Shown one piece after another: positions 1 to 7,766 of a stretch of 57,706 nt of DNA. The notes under the pieces were generated by a model, which made no database searches, was not told the DNA's origin, and saw only the letters and a list, made by a program, of their open reading frames with translations. The stretch is from the NCBI GenBank assembly GCA_009838175.1, contig VXSB01000024.1, positions 1-57,706 of the forward strand, in the 5' to 3' direction. The position numbers and the translations under genes are program-made. The DNA is from Chloroflexota bacterium (GTDB lineage Bacteria; Chloroflexota; Dehalococcoidia; Lucifugimonadales; Lucifugimonadaceae). The stretch's first letter is position 1; each line of letters opens with the position of its first letter.

Positions 1-31
1 ACAACTTTTTGAACTTGTTCAAAAACTAATC

Positions 32-144
32 TTGCCGCCAAATTGCCGCTGCCAGCGGCAAGATCCCCCTTAAATTGCCGCGAAATTGCCGATCTTGCCG
101 GAATCAGCGGCAATTTCGCGGCAAGAGCGGCAATTCAGCGGCAA
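32..144. repeat. Iterated TTGCCGC/GCGGCAA repeat cluster
   Basis: Within about 110 bases the heptamer TTGCCGC occurs exactly three times (from 32, 43 and 75) and its complement GCGGCAA five times (from 55, 107, 118, 127 and 138). Two one-base variants lie at 86 and 95. A 17-base arm at 75-91 is the exact reverse complement of 108-124, so a long hairpin with a 16-base loop can form. It lies just downstream of the minus-strand oxidoreductase gene and could act as a transcription end or processing site. There is no clear U-tract on the minus strand, so the function is inferred. Confidence 0.7.
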
Positions 145-160
145 CTTTTTCAGAACCGAT

Positions 161-1342
161 TCACACCCCCGACGGACGCGCCCGATACCCCGCGTACCGC
201 TCCCCGTACATGAACTCCTCGATGTTCACCTGCTCGCCGCCCAGATAGTTCGACGTGTTCGCCGCAAGCACCGCCGCAAGCGAATTCAACGACGAACGAT
301 AGCTGTTCCTCGTCAACGAATCATCGCCATCAATGATCGATTCCAAGAACGTTTTCGCCAATTCATACGTGTTCGGTATCGCCATTCCGTCGTAACCCGG
401 GTCCTCGCAGATCACCCGCCGAGTCTCATCAATCCCCGGACGCAATGCCGGCGACCAGTCATCCCCCGCGTAGTGATAGTCCACAATCCGGTTTTCCTCG
501 AACTTGATCGTCCCATGTTCCCAAATCACGCAATCAAACCGACCGTTATAGTAGGATTTCGCCGGTTTCGTGAACACCAACGTCCCGATTGCGCCCTTTT
601 TGAACCCGTAAGTGACGTTGTAGTAAATCGGATTATCCCCCTCCGAAGCCCACAAATGCTCCGGTCTATCGACGTACGACGCCCTTACCCACTCCACATC
701 ATCATCCGACCAGTACCGCATGATATCCGTCTGATGAATCCCCGCCTCCACCATCGAAGTCCCCGACCAAGCTCGATTCGCTGTCCAAATCCGGTTCTCC
801 GGACCACCCCGCTCCTCAGTATGCGTGTGCTTCACCCCATGCCCCTCAACCGCACCTTCAGCCACCATCATCATCGCCGCCGTCCACTTGTCCGATAGGT
901 GGTCCCGGATCGCCTTGTAGGCCGGATGGAACCGCATCTGAAACCCCACCGTGTTGGGAATTCCCGCCTTATCGATAGCCTCCGCCTGCGAAATCGCCTC
1001 ATCGAAGAACAAAGTCTGCGGCTTTTCCGCAAACACCGCGATCCCGGCCTCAGCCGCCCTTTCGATCTCCCCACGGTGCTGATTCGGCGGCATCGCAAAC
1101 CAAATCACATCCACCTCGCCCGACGAAATCATCTCGTCCGCCGACGAAAACAGCAACATCCCCCGCTCATCGTAGTTGGATTCGTACTGCTTGATCTTCT
1201 CCGCGCTCAGATTCTCGGCAAACGGGTCCGCCAACGCCGCAAACGTCCCGATCTCCTCCGACTGCAACCTAACCAGCTGCTGCAAGTGGTTCAAACCCCG
1301 CTGACCAACACCCACAAGTCCGACACGCAGTTGCTTCGCCAA
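161..1342 (-). CDS. Gfo/Idh/MocA family NAD(P)-dependent oxidoreductase
   Basis: A 393-residue cytoplasmic oxidoreductase. The N-terminus has the Rossmann dinucleotide-binding pattern VGLVGVGQRG (from about residue 7). The family signature EKP sits near residue 106, where the Lys normally contacts the nicotinamide and substrate. The second half is the usual alpha/beta substrate domain. Relatives oxidise or reduce sugars, inositols and sugar acids; the substrate cannot be read from the sequence. The start follows the family N-terminus closely. It lies 38 bases downstream of lpdA on the same strand and may be co-transcribed with it. A second, more divergent member is at 48204-49202. Confidence 0.9.
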   Translation of the reverse strand: MAKQLRVGLVGVGQRGLNHLQQLVRLQSEEIGTFAALADPFAENLSAEKIKQYESNYDERGMLLFSSADEMISSGEVDVIWFAMPPNQHRGEIERAAEAGIAVFAEKPQTLFFDEAISQAEAIDKAGIPNTVGFQMRFHPAYKAIRDHLSDKWTAAMMMVAEGAVEGHGVKHTHTEERGGPENRIWTANRAWSGTSMVEAGIHQTDIMRYWSDDDVEWVRASYVDRPEHLWASEGDNPIYYNVTYGFKKGAIGTLVFTKPAKSYYNGRFDCVIWEHGTIKFEENRIVDYHYAGDDWSPALRPGIDETRRVICEDPGYDGMAIPNTYELAKTFLESIIDGDDSLTRNSYRSSLNSLAAVLAANTSNYLGGEQVNIEEFMYGERYAGYRARPSGV

Positions 1343-1380
1343 TTGTCTATCCGCCTTTCAGTGCCTCAGAACCGACACGC

Positions 1381-2805
1381 TTAGAAATGTATCGCCTCGC
1401 CCGTAACCGCCGCCGCCGCTTCCTTCACAACCTCTGACATCGTCGGATGCGAGTGCGTAACACGGTGAAGCTCCTCGCTCGTACCCTCCAGATAGCGCAA
1501 CATACCAACCTCGGCGATCAATTCGGTAGCTTCACTGCCGATGATGTGCGCTCCAACAACCTCGCCAGTCTCGTTATCCACGATGATCTTCGCAAAACCG
1601 CTCGGATCGCCAACGGCCACTGACTTGCCAGCAACCTGGAACGGAACCTTGCCTACGCTGTAGTCAAGTCCCTTATCCTTAGCTTCGCCTTCCGTGATGC
1701 CGATGGATGCGATCTGTGGGTGGCAGTAGGTGCAACGCGGCATAGCGAGATAGTCTTCGATTGGCTCTGGATCGTGTCCAGCTACGGTTTCGGCGGCTAC
1801 TATGCCCTGATCGAACGCCACGTGTGCGAGGGGGAGTTTGCCGGTGACGTCGCCTACTGCGTAGACACCGGTGACGTTTGTCCGCATGTTGCCGTCAACT
1901 TCAATGAAGCCGGGTCCGTATGTCTGAACACCGACATTGGCGAGACCGATGTCGTCGGAGTTGGGTTGGACACCAACGCCTAGGAGGACTTTGTCGCAGG
2001 TGAAGGTCTCGGTGTCACCCTCTTCCCCGACGGTGTAGCTCAGGGTGACGGTGCCGTCGTCGTTCTTCTCGACGCCTTTGACCATCGAACCGGCGTTGAT
2101 CTTGATGCCTTGGCGCTTGAATTGTCGCTCGAGTTCGGCAGAGACCTCTTCGTCCTCTTTGGGGACGATGCGTGGGAGCAACTCGAAGAGCATGACTTCT
2201 ACGCCATAAGCGTTGAAATAGTAGGCGAATTCGCATCCGATGGCGGAGGCACCAACGATGGCAATGGCTTTGGGTTGCTCTCGCAGTTCAAGGGCTTCGC
2301 GGGAGGTGATGATCGATTCGCCATCGATTTCAAGGCCGGGGAGCGAGCGAGCACGGGCCCCGGTGGCAATGATGATGTTTTGGGCAGTTACCCACTGGTC
2401 ACCATCGATCTGGACACGGCTGGAGGACATGAGTCTCCCGGTGCCTTCTATGACGGTGATGTTGTTCTTGCGCATGAGGTAGCCGATGCCGCGGGTTAGC
2501 GTGTTGGAGACGCGGCGGGAGCGGTCGACGGCTTTCGACATATCGAAGCGGACGTTGTCGAACTCGATGCCCCAGTCGCTGGCATGCTTCATCTCATTGA
2601 CGAGTTCGGCGTTCTTCAGCAGCGACTTTGACGGGATGCATCCCCAGTTCAAGCAGACACCGCCTAGTCCGCCGATTCCGGTGCCATCATCCTTCTCCAC
2701 GATGGCGACGCTGAGTCCCAACTGAGCCGCTCGGATGGCGGCGTGGTAACCGCCGGGGCCAGCGCCTAGGACGACTACATCGAAGACAGATTCTGAGTTG
2801 GACAT
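1381..2805 (-). CDS. lpdA: Dihydrolipoyl dehydrogenase (E3)
   Basis: A 474-residue flavoprotein disulfide reductase that reoxidises dihydrolipoamide with NAD+ in 2-oxoacid dehydrogenase or glycine cleavage complexes. It has the N-terminal FAD-binding GAGPGGYHAA motif, the redox-active disulfide in GGVCLNWGCIPSK (Cys pair spaced by four), a central NAD-binding domain (GASAIGCEFAYYF) and the second FAD motif ending in YAVGDV. The C-terminal dimerisation domain carries the catalytic HxHPT...E pattern (HSHPTMSE). Length and motif order are typical. An E2 acyltransferase is encoded at 30448, but no E1 gene is in the window, so the complex it serves is unknown. Confidence 0.96.
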   Translation of the reverse strand: MSNSESVFDVVVLGAGPGGYHAAIRAAQLGLSVAIVEKDDGTGIGGLGGVCLNWGCIPSKSLLKNAELVNEMKHASDWGIEFDNVRFDMSKAVDRSRRVSNTLTRGIGYLMRKNNITVIEGTGRLMSSSRVQIDGDQWVTAQNIIIATGARARSLPGLEIDGESIITSREALELREQPKAIAIVGASAIGCEFAYYFNAYGVEVMLFELLPRIVPKEDEEVSAELERQFKRQGIKINAGSMVKGVEKNDDGTVTLSYTVGEEGDTETFTCDKVLLGVGVQPNSDDIGLANVGVQTYGPGFIEVDGNMRTNVTGVYAVGDVTGKLPLAHVAFDQGIVAAETVAGHDPEPIEDYLAMPRCTYCHPQIASIGITEGEAKDKGLDYSVGKVPFQVAGKSVAVGDPSGFAKIIVDNETGEVVGAHIIGSEATELIAEVGMLRYLEGTSEELHRVTHSHPTMSEVVKEAAAAVTGEAIHF

Positions 2806-2871
2806 CTAGGGAGTTACCTCAACACGGGCGACAGTAGACAAGCACAAGATTCGAGTCTATAACCCGACATA

Positions 2872-3105
2872 TCAACCATCCACACGGGTTAACTCATACA
2901 GCCCCCGCAGGATTGCCGCGGCTAGCGATCCCAACGCGGTGAATATAGCAACGCCGATGGCGAAGATGACGAGGTATGGAACCCAGCTCCCAGGGCATTC
3001 GCGGAGGCTGCTGCATACCCACCACGAAGCCATGGCGTAGCCGAAGAATACGATGATGCCGGCAAGAAACCCTCCGAGCGCTCCGATCTTGATGCAGCGT
3101 TTCAT
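2872..3105 (-). CDS. Small membrane protein of unknown function
   Basis: A 77-residue protein with two clear hydrophobic segments, roughly residues 10-30 and 42-68, joined by a short loop holding two Cys (WWVCSSLRECPG). It ends in a polar tail. No family is recognised. It is divergent from the aminotransferase gene to its right and lies about 65 bases upstream of the lpdA start on the same strand. The hydrophobic composition supports a real two-pass membrane peptide, but there is no functional evidence. Confidence 0.55.
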   Translation of the reverse strand: MKRCIKIGALGGFLAGIIVFFGYAMASWWVCSSLRECPGSWVPYLVIFAIGVAIFTALGSLAAAILRGLYELTRVDG

Positions 3106-3197
3106 GGGGTGAGATTCTAGATGTTTCGACTACGGTTTCTATTCGATGCGATACAGTGAGAAACAGCGCGAAAAATCAGTCGCAAAAGGCCGTCGCC

Positions 3198-4574
3198 ATG
3201 CAATCCGCAACCGTGTCCCGTAGTCCAGCCGAGCTTAGGCAAGCAGCCCTTGATCACATCTTCATCGGCATGAATAACCATGCCATGCTCGGTGAAGAGG
3301 GTGGTCCGTTAGTCGTCGAACGTGGCGATGGCATCTACATCTGGGACGTAGACGGCAATCGCTACATCGACGGGATCTCCGGGATGTATTTCCGGAACAC
3401 GGGGCATGGTCGCGAAGAGATAGCCAAGGCGATCTACGAGCAGATTTCCGATCTCAGCGCGAATGTCTATGCCAGCGTTACGCCGGCGGCTGTTGAGTTG
3501 GCGACGGAGATAGCAAATCTGACACCGGGAGACCTCACGCGGACTTTCTTCTGTCAAGGCGGATCCGAGGCTAACGAGTCGGCATTGAAGCTGGCTCAGG
3601 CTTATCAGATGCGGATGGGTGAGAAGGGGCGTTATAAGGTGATCTCGAGGCGCGGATCGTATCACGGCGCGACGTACGGGACGATGTGGTTAGGTGAGCA
3701 TCCGGGCTTCCCACGGACTGACTATCAACCGAAGCCATCGAGCGCAGTTCATGTTCCGGCTCCGCACTTCTATCGGTGCGAGTTCAATTCGGATTCGCCG
3801 GAGCAGTGCGGAGAGTTGGCGGCGTTGGCGATTGAGAAGGCGATCATCAGCGAGGGTCCGCACTCGGTTTCTGCGGTGATCGGTGAGCCGGTGACGCAGC
3901 CGATGGGCGGTGTCGTGCCACCTGAGAACTACTGGCCGATGGTGCGGGAGATCTGTGATCGGTACGGCGTGGTGCTGATTTTCGACGAGGTGATCACTGG
4001 TTTCGGACGTTTGGGCGAATGGTTCGGCGCGGAGGTGGTGAATACTCAGCCGGACATAATCTCGTTCGCCAAGGGCATTACGAGTGGTTACTTCCCGTTG
4101 GGTGGCTGCATCGCGGATCGGCGTGTCGCTGACGCGTTTGCGGGTGGTCCGGAGAAGACTTGGAGCCACATGTACACATACTCGGCGCATCCGGGTGGGG
4201 TGGCAGCGGGTCTCAAGAACTTGGAGATTATGAAGCGTGAAAACCTTGTTCAGAACGCTCGTGAGCGGGGTGTCCAGCTGTCCGACCGTTTGACCGAGAT
4301 GATGGAGCGATACGAGATCATCGGTGATGCGAGAGGCATGGGTTTGGTGCAAGGGCTGGAGTTGGTGGCAGATAGAGAGACTAAGCAGTCGTTCGCGCCG
4401 GAGGTAGGGATCGGGGCGAGGTTTACGGATGCTTTGAAGCGGCGAGGGGTATGGATCCGGGTCGGTGCGTACATCCTGCCGGTTTCGCCTCCGCTGTCGA
4501 TCACGGCGCAGGAGATAGATGATCTGTGCGATGCGGTGGAGGATGCGATAGTGGAGGTTTCGGCAGGGTTGTAG
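3198..4574 (+). CDS. PLP-dependent class III (omega) aminotransferase
   Basis: About 458 residues. Class III aminotransferase features are present: the glycine-rich QGGSEANESALKLA segment binding the PLP phosphate, the SRRGSYHGAT segment that stacks on PLP, the conserved IFDEVITGFGRLG block with the Asp that contacts the pyridine nitrogen, and the Schiff-base lysine in SFAKGITSGY. These enzymes move amino groups from omega-amino acids or amines to pyruvate or 2-oxoglutarate; the donor is not predictable. I prefer the ATG at 3198, which has AAAGG upstream, over the in-frame GTG at 3156. The gene stands alone, divergent from the small membrane protein. Confidence 0.9.
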   Translation: MQSATVSRSPAELRQAALDHIFIGMNNHAMLGEEGGPLVVERGDGIYIWDVDGNRYIDGISGMYFRNTGHGREEIAKAIYEQISDLSANVYASVTPAAVELATEIANLTPGDLTRTFFCQGGSEANESALKLAQAYQMRMGEKGRYKVISRRGSYHGATYGTMWLGEHPGFPRTDYQPKPSSAVHVPAPHFYRCEFNSDSPEQCGELAALAIEKAIISEGPHSVSAVIGEPVTQPMGGVVPPENYWPMVREICDRYGVVLIFDEVITGFGRLGEWFGAEVVNTQPDIISFAKGITSGYFPLGGCIADRRVADAFAGGPEKTWSHMYTYSAHPGGVAAGLKNLEIMKRENLVQNARERGVQLSDRLTEMMERYEIIGDARGMGLVQGLELVADRETKQSFAPEVGIGARFTDALKRRGVWIRVGAYILPVSPPLSITAQEIDDLCDAVEDAIVEVSAGL

Positions 4575-4598
4575 TTCTGAACCGGGGGTTGCGCTGAT

Positions 4599-4615
4599 CC
4601 CGGTTCAAGCCCGGG
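4599..4615. repeat. Short palindromic hairpin resembling a T-arm
   Basis: CCCGG-TTCAAGC-CCGGG forms a 5-bp stem with a 7-base loop just after the aminotransferase stop. The loop matches the tRNA T-loop consensus, but no tRNA or tmRNA body surrounds it. A related hairpin, CCCCGGA-TCAAG-TCCGGGG, occurs at 56903-56921, so this is more likely a dispersed palindromic element. Confidence 0.5.
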
Positions 4616-4778
4616 ACATGTTTTTGTGATGGGGTGTGAGGAGATCATGTGTTGGGCGCGTTCAATTCTCCCTTTCGGGGAGATTCTGTTCGACGAGTGG
4701 TTTCTCGAAGCATCGCCGCGTCTTTTCGGGATCGCGTCGATAAGTTGGTTGTGAAAGTCAGTCAATAGTCCGGCACCG

Positions 4779-5250
4779 CCGACGTCGCCAGACCGTCGGC
4801 CCTCCGGGGGCGTCTAGAAGATCGGCCCCTGTCATCGCTCGGTTCATGCCCCTTGCTGATGCCGTAGCCTCACCCTCCCGACGAAGCGGGCAGACGTCTG
4901 CCGGATAGGGGATGCGTTCGCCCGAACCTTGAACGGTGCCATTTGACATACCGTCTGGCTTGCTAGTCGGAGCCAGCGTAACACTCCGCATTCGGACCCT
5001 GGAGCTACAACGCCCCCCGTGACCGGATTTTTGCAGCCGCGTTTCGCCCGTCCTCTCAGACGTCTTCTACGGCTGTGGCGGACACCGTCGGGGAGCCGTG
5101 TGTTGGCGGCTCCGTGCTACCCGCCCGCGACCATTGCATTATTAAGTTGTGTTTTAAGCTGCATCGGAAAAGGTTTGCGCGCAACCCGTCTCAACGCGGC
5201 GATTCTTCGTTTTCGGAGCGCTGGTCCGATAAACGTCGGATCGGCGCTTA
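4779..5250 (-). ncRNA. Candidate large structured non-coding RNA (family not recognised)
   Basis: A gene-free stretch with dense RNA-like structure. An 8-bp helix (4806-4813 with 5010-5017) closes a domain of about 212 nt. Inside it are hairpins at 4985-4996, 4955-4976 (6-bp stem), 4933-4954, 4916-4927 and a 14-base perfect palindrome at 4889-4902. Outside it are stems at 4779-4799 (6 bp), 5092-5113 (7 bp) and 5217-5248. The 4933-4954 hairpin extends through a G-U pair that exists only in the minus-strand transcript, and a near-consensus minus-strand promoter lies just upstream, so minus orientation is favoured. I do not find the invariant blocks of RNase P, tmRNA, SRP RNA or a known riboswitch. 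The ends are estimates. Confidence 0.55.
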
Positions 5251-5253
5251 GTT

Positions 5254-5284
5254 GTTATATTACTACATATGTAGTGGATGTCAA
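5254..5284 (-). promoter_or_regulatory. Strong sigma70-type promoter with embedded palindromic operator
   Basis: Read on the minus strand: TTGACA (5284-5279), a 16-base spacer, then TAATAT (5262-5257). The spacer holds the 14-base perfect palindrome ACTACATATGTAGT (5262-5275), which overlaps the -10 edge and fits a repressor site. The expected start is near 5250, at the foot of the first hairpin of the structured RNA. No protein gene follows in that direction for more than 600 bases. Confidence 0.6.
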
Positions 5285-5337
5285 GTGTCTGAACCGGGGA
5301 TTGCGGGGATTTGAGGATTGGTGGGTGTTCGGGGTGT

Positions 5338-5450
5338 ATGAACCCCCTGCGTCTCTTGTGTCGGTATTTTGGGCTTGACGCGTCCCCCTTTTGCTGACGC
5401 AAAAAGGGGAGGGTCGCCTCCCCCTAGCCCCCTCCTGAAGGAGGGGGAAG
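5338..5450. repeat. Compound palindromic intergenic repeat
   Basis: Two adjacent hairpins. One pairs a CCCC(T)n arm with GCAAAAAGGGG (ending at 5410). The other is CCCCCTCC-TGAA-GGAGGGGG (5428-5447). The left part, starting GAACCCCCTGCGTCTC near 5339, recurs at 48067-48127 with the same downstream stem, so this is a dispersed element. It lies 3' of the minus-strand desulfhydrase-like gene and may also serve as its terminator. Confidence 0.7.
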
Positions 5451-5503
5451 GCTGCGCCGTGGCCGGCCTGTCTCTGAGGGCACTCGCCTGCGGGGGTATG
5501 ACG

Positions 5504-6550
5504 TCAATGAGGTTGCCAATTCCATAACTCGTCCGCGAAAGCGAAGGTCTGCGGCAACCCCCCAGTATGAATAAACACGACAGGCACTTCTGGATCGACG
5601 TTGCCTGACTTGACCTCGCCGATCAGGCCGGACATTGATTTGCCGGTGTAGTTGGGGTCTAGCATGATGCCTTCGGTGCTGGCTACTAGGTGGATGGCGG
5701 CGATCGCTCCTTCCGTCGTGTAGCCGTAGGTGCCGGTGTAGCCGGCGATGGTTGTGATGTCGCCGGGGTCGAGTGCGGTGTCTAGTCCGAGGAGGTGGGC
5801 GACGCGGGCGGAGCGGTCGAGGTATATGCCTTCGTAGGTTTTTGGGAATTCGAGTTGTTGTGCGACGGCGGTAGCCTTCCACGGCTTGCCAGTGTTGCGG
5901 GCGTAGAGACGAATGCCGCCGATGGAGCGTCCGCAGAGGCCCCACATGTGCAGAGGATCGTCGGCGAGACCGGCCTCTTGGGTCTGTCTGTCGAGTTCGG
6001 ACCCAGTCTCTAGGAAGCCGATCATGCCGGCGATGTCGTAGAAGGGGTTGTGGGAGAGGACGGTGGAGTTTCTGCCGTTTCGGGTTTCTTCAGCGTTGAT
6101 TTGCTCGGCGAGGGATCGTGCGGTTGGTTGGTCCGGGACCCGATGGATGTTGGCACCGGCGAGGTGTGCGATGAGCATATTGCCGGCGACCGGAGCGTCG
6201 ACCATGTCGTGTGCGACCCAGTGGTACTTCATGCCAGTCCTGGCGCACGACGCGGCGACGAATCGGGCGTTGTTGGAGTCGTAGTGGTTGATGTTTACGA
6301 TGGTGTCGATGCCCCGCTCGATGAAATGAGCGAAGAGGAACTCCATGTGTCGGGCCTTGTTGCCGCCGAATGCGAAGCCGGTGGTGTCCTCGCGTTTGAT
6401 GAAGAGTTGCGGGACGGCTTCGATGTCAGCGTCCATTGACTCGGCGATGGCGGCACGGAGCCGGGGCATCTCCTCGAAAGGGGTGTTCTTGCGCGCGAGT
6501 TGGATGCGCGGGAGTTCGTCGATGGCGTCGAGGATGGTTTGGGGTTGCAT
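5504..6550 (-). CDS. D-cysteine desulfhydrase / ACC deaminase-like PLP enzyme (copy 2)
   Basis: A 348-residue member of the tryptophan-synthase-beta-like PLP family. The probable Schiff-base lysine is Lys65 in FGGNKARHMEF. The following segment NINHYDSNNARFVAAS takes the place of the QSNQ(T/A)R substrate loop, and a Thr/Ser-Gly-Gly-like phosphate site is near the C-terminus (VFIHTGGLPQTFAF). The family removes sulfide or ammonia from small D-amino acids or aminocyclopropane carboxylate; the changed substrate loop means the substrate is open. The ATG at 6550 matches the paralog start at 7766 residue for residue. It is the last gene of a three-gene operon, separated from copy 1 by a palindromic repeat. 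Confidence 0.85.
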   Translation of the reverse strand: MQPQTILDAIDELPRIQLARKNTPFEEMPRLRAAIAESMDADIEAVPQLFIKREDTTGFAFGGNKARHMEFLFAHFIERGIDTIVNINHYDSNNARFVAASCARTGMKYHWVAHDMVDAPVAGNMLIAHLAGANIHRVPDQPTARSLAEQINAEETRNGRNSTVLSHNPFYDIAGMIGFLETGSELDRQTQEAGLADDPLHMWGLCGRSIGGIRLYARNTGKPWKATAVAQQLEFPKTYEGIYLDRSARVAHLLGLDTALDPGDITTIAGYTGTYGYTTEGAIAAIHLVASTEGIMLDPNYTGKSMSGLIGEVKSGNVDPEVPVVFIHTGGLPQTFAFADELWNWQPH

Positions 6551-6596
6551 TGTTTGAATTGGGATTGATGGGATTCTAGGTGGGATTATTGGGATT

Positions 6597-6717
6597 ACGC
6601 GCCCCCTTTGCCTTCGGCATTTCCCCTGCACAGCGGGGGCAACCCTTCCGCCTCCACCCGGGCATACCCCTGCGATTTCGCTGCGCTCGCTCGCGTCCCC
6701 TTTCGTTCCGAAAGGGG
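6597..6717. repeat. Palindromic repeat between the two desulfhydrase paralogs
   Basis: The stretch starts with CCCCCTTTGCCTTCGGCATTTCC-like sequence, which recurs in shorter form near 41638. It ends in a 9-bp hairpin CCCCTTTCG-TTC-CGAAAGGGG (6697-6717) that nearly touches the stop codon of the upstream minus-strand gene. It belongs to the dispersed CCCCTTT...AAAGGGG family seen near 5400 and 48110, and may attenuate transcription into the second copy. Confidence 0.65.
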
Positions 6718-6719
6718 AA

Positions 6720-7766
6720 TTAGTTGGGTTGCCAGTTCCAGAGTTGGTCGGCGAAGGCGAAGGTTTGGGGCAGGCCGCCGGAGTGGACGAAGACCACGGG
6801 TACATCGGGGTCTAGGTTTCCGGCTCGGATTTCGCCGATTAGGGCGGACATGGATTTTCCGGTGTAGTTGGGATCGAGGATGATGCCTTCGGTTTTGGCG
6901 ACGAGGTGGATGGCTTCGAAGACGCCTTCGGTCGGGATGCCGTAGTCGTCGCCGTGGTATCCGGTGATGGTGTCGAGATCGCCAGGTTCAAGAGCGGTGT
7001 CGAGTCCGAGGAGTTCGGCGACGCGGGTCGAGCGGTCGATGTAGACGGCTTCGTAGCTATCGGGTTGAGTGTGGGAGTATGCGGTGGCGGATGCGGACCA
7101 ATCTTTGCCGGTGTTGCGGGCGTAGAGGCGGAGACCGGCTATCGAGCGTCCGACGAGGCCCCACATACGGATAGGGATGTCGCCGACGCCTGCTTCGGAA
7201 GTCTGCGCGTCGATTTCTGAGCCGGTCTCGACGAAGCCGATCATGCCGGCGATGTCGGAGAAGTCGTTGTCGGAGAGGATGGTGGCATTTCGTCCAGCAT
7301 CATTCTCATCAGCGACGAGTTTTTCTGCAACTTCGCGGGAGTATTCTCCGGGGATGCGGTGGATCTCGGCACCGGTGAGATGGCCGATAAGGAGGTTGCC
7401 GATCACTGGCGCGTCAACCATATCGACTGCCACCATATGGCACTTCATGTCCATTTTGGCGCAGGACGCGGCGACGAATCGGGCTTGGTTGGAGTGATAG
7501 TGGTTGATGTTGACGACGGTGTCGAAGCCGCGCTCGATGAGGTGAGCGAAGAGGAACTCCATGTGTCGGGCTTTGTTGCCTCCGAATGCGAATCCGGTGG
7601 CATCGTCGCGCTTGATGAAGATGTGGGGGACGGCATCAACGTCGGCATCCATTGACTCGGCGATGGCGGCGCGGAGTCGGGGCATTTCCTCGAAGGGCGT
7701 GTTTTTGCGCGCAAGTTGGATTCGAGGTAGTTCGTCGATGCTGTCTAGGATCGTCTGGGTTTTCAT
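6720..7766 (-). CDS. D-cysteine desulfhydrase / ACC deaminase-like PLP enzyme (copy 1)
   Basis: 348 residues, the same length as copy 2 and almost identical in its first 70 residues, so a tandem duplication. Lys65 in FGGNKARHMEF is the likely PLP lysine. The substrate loop reads NINHYHSNQARFVAAS, closer to the canonical QSNQ pattern than copy 2. The start codon overlaps the stop of the amidohydrolase by 4 bases (ATGA at 7763-7766), indicating translational coupling. The partner hydrolase suggests joint breakdown of an acylated or cyclic amino compound, which is an inference. Confidence 0.86.
   Translation of the reverse strand: MKTQTILDSIDELPRIQLARKNTPFEEMPRLRAAIAESMDADVDAVPHIFIKRDDATGFAFGGNKARHMEFLFAHLIERGFDTVVNINHYHSNQARFVAASCAKMDMKCHMVAVDMVDAPVIGNLLIGHLTGAEIHRIPGEYSREVAEKLVADENDAGRNATILSDNDFSDIAGMIGFVETGSEIDAQTSEAGVGDIPIRMWGLVGRSIAGLRLYARNTGKDWSASATAYSHTQPDSYEAVYIDRSTRVAELLGLDTALEPGDLDTITGYHGDDYGIPTEGVFEAIHLVAKTEGIILDPNYTGKSMSALIGEIRAGNLDPDVPVVFVHSGGLPQTFAFADQLWNWQPN

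Noticed and set aside
4599-4615. T-arm-like CCCGG-TTCAAGC-CCGGG as part of a tRNA
   Set aside because: No acceptor, D or anticodon arms fit around it, and a similar palindrome occurs elsewhere.
4758-4991. A 77-codon minus-strand open frame inside the structured RNA region
   Set aside because: It has no SD, no domain-like composition, and its sequence is explained by stems that pair across it.
4779-5250. Calling the structured RNA a tmRNA or RNase P RNA
   Set aside because: The tRNA-like ends with GGTTCRANTCC and the GAGGAAAGUCC-type P4 block are not seen on either strand.
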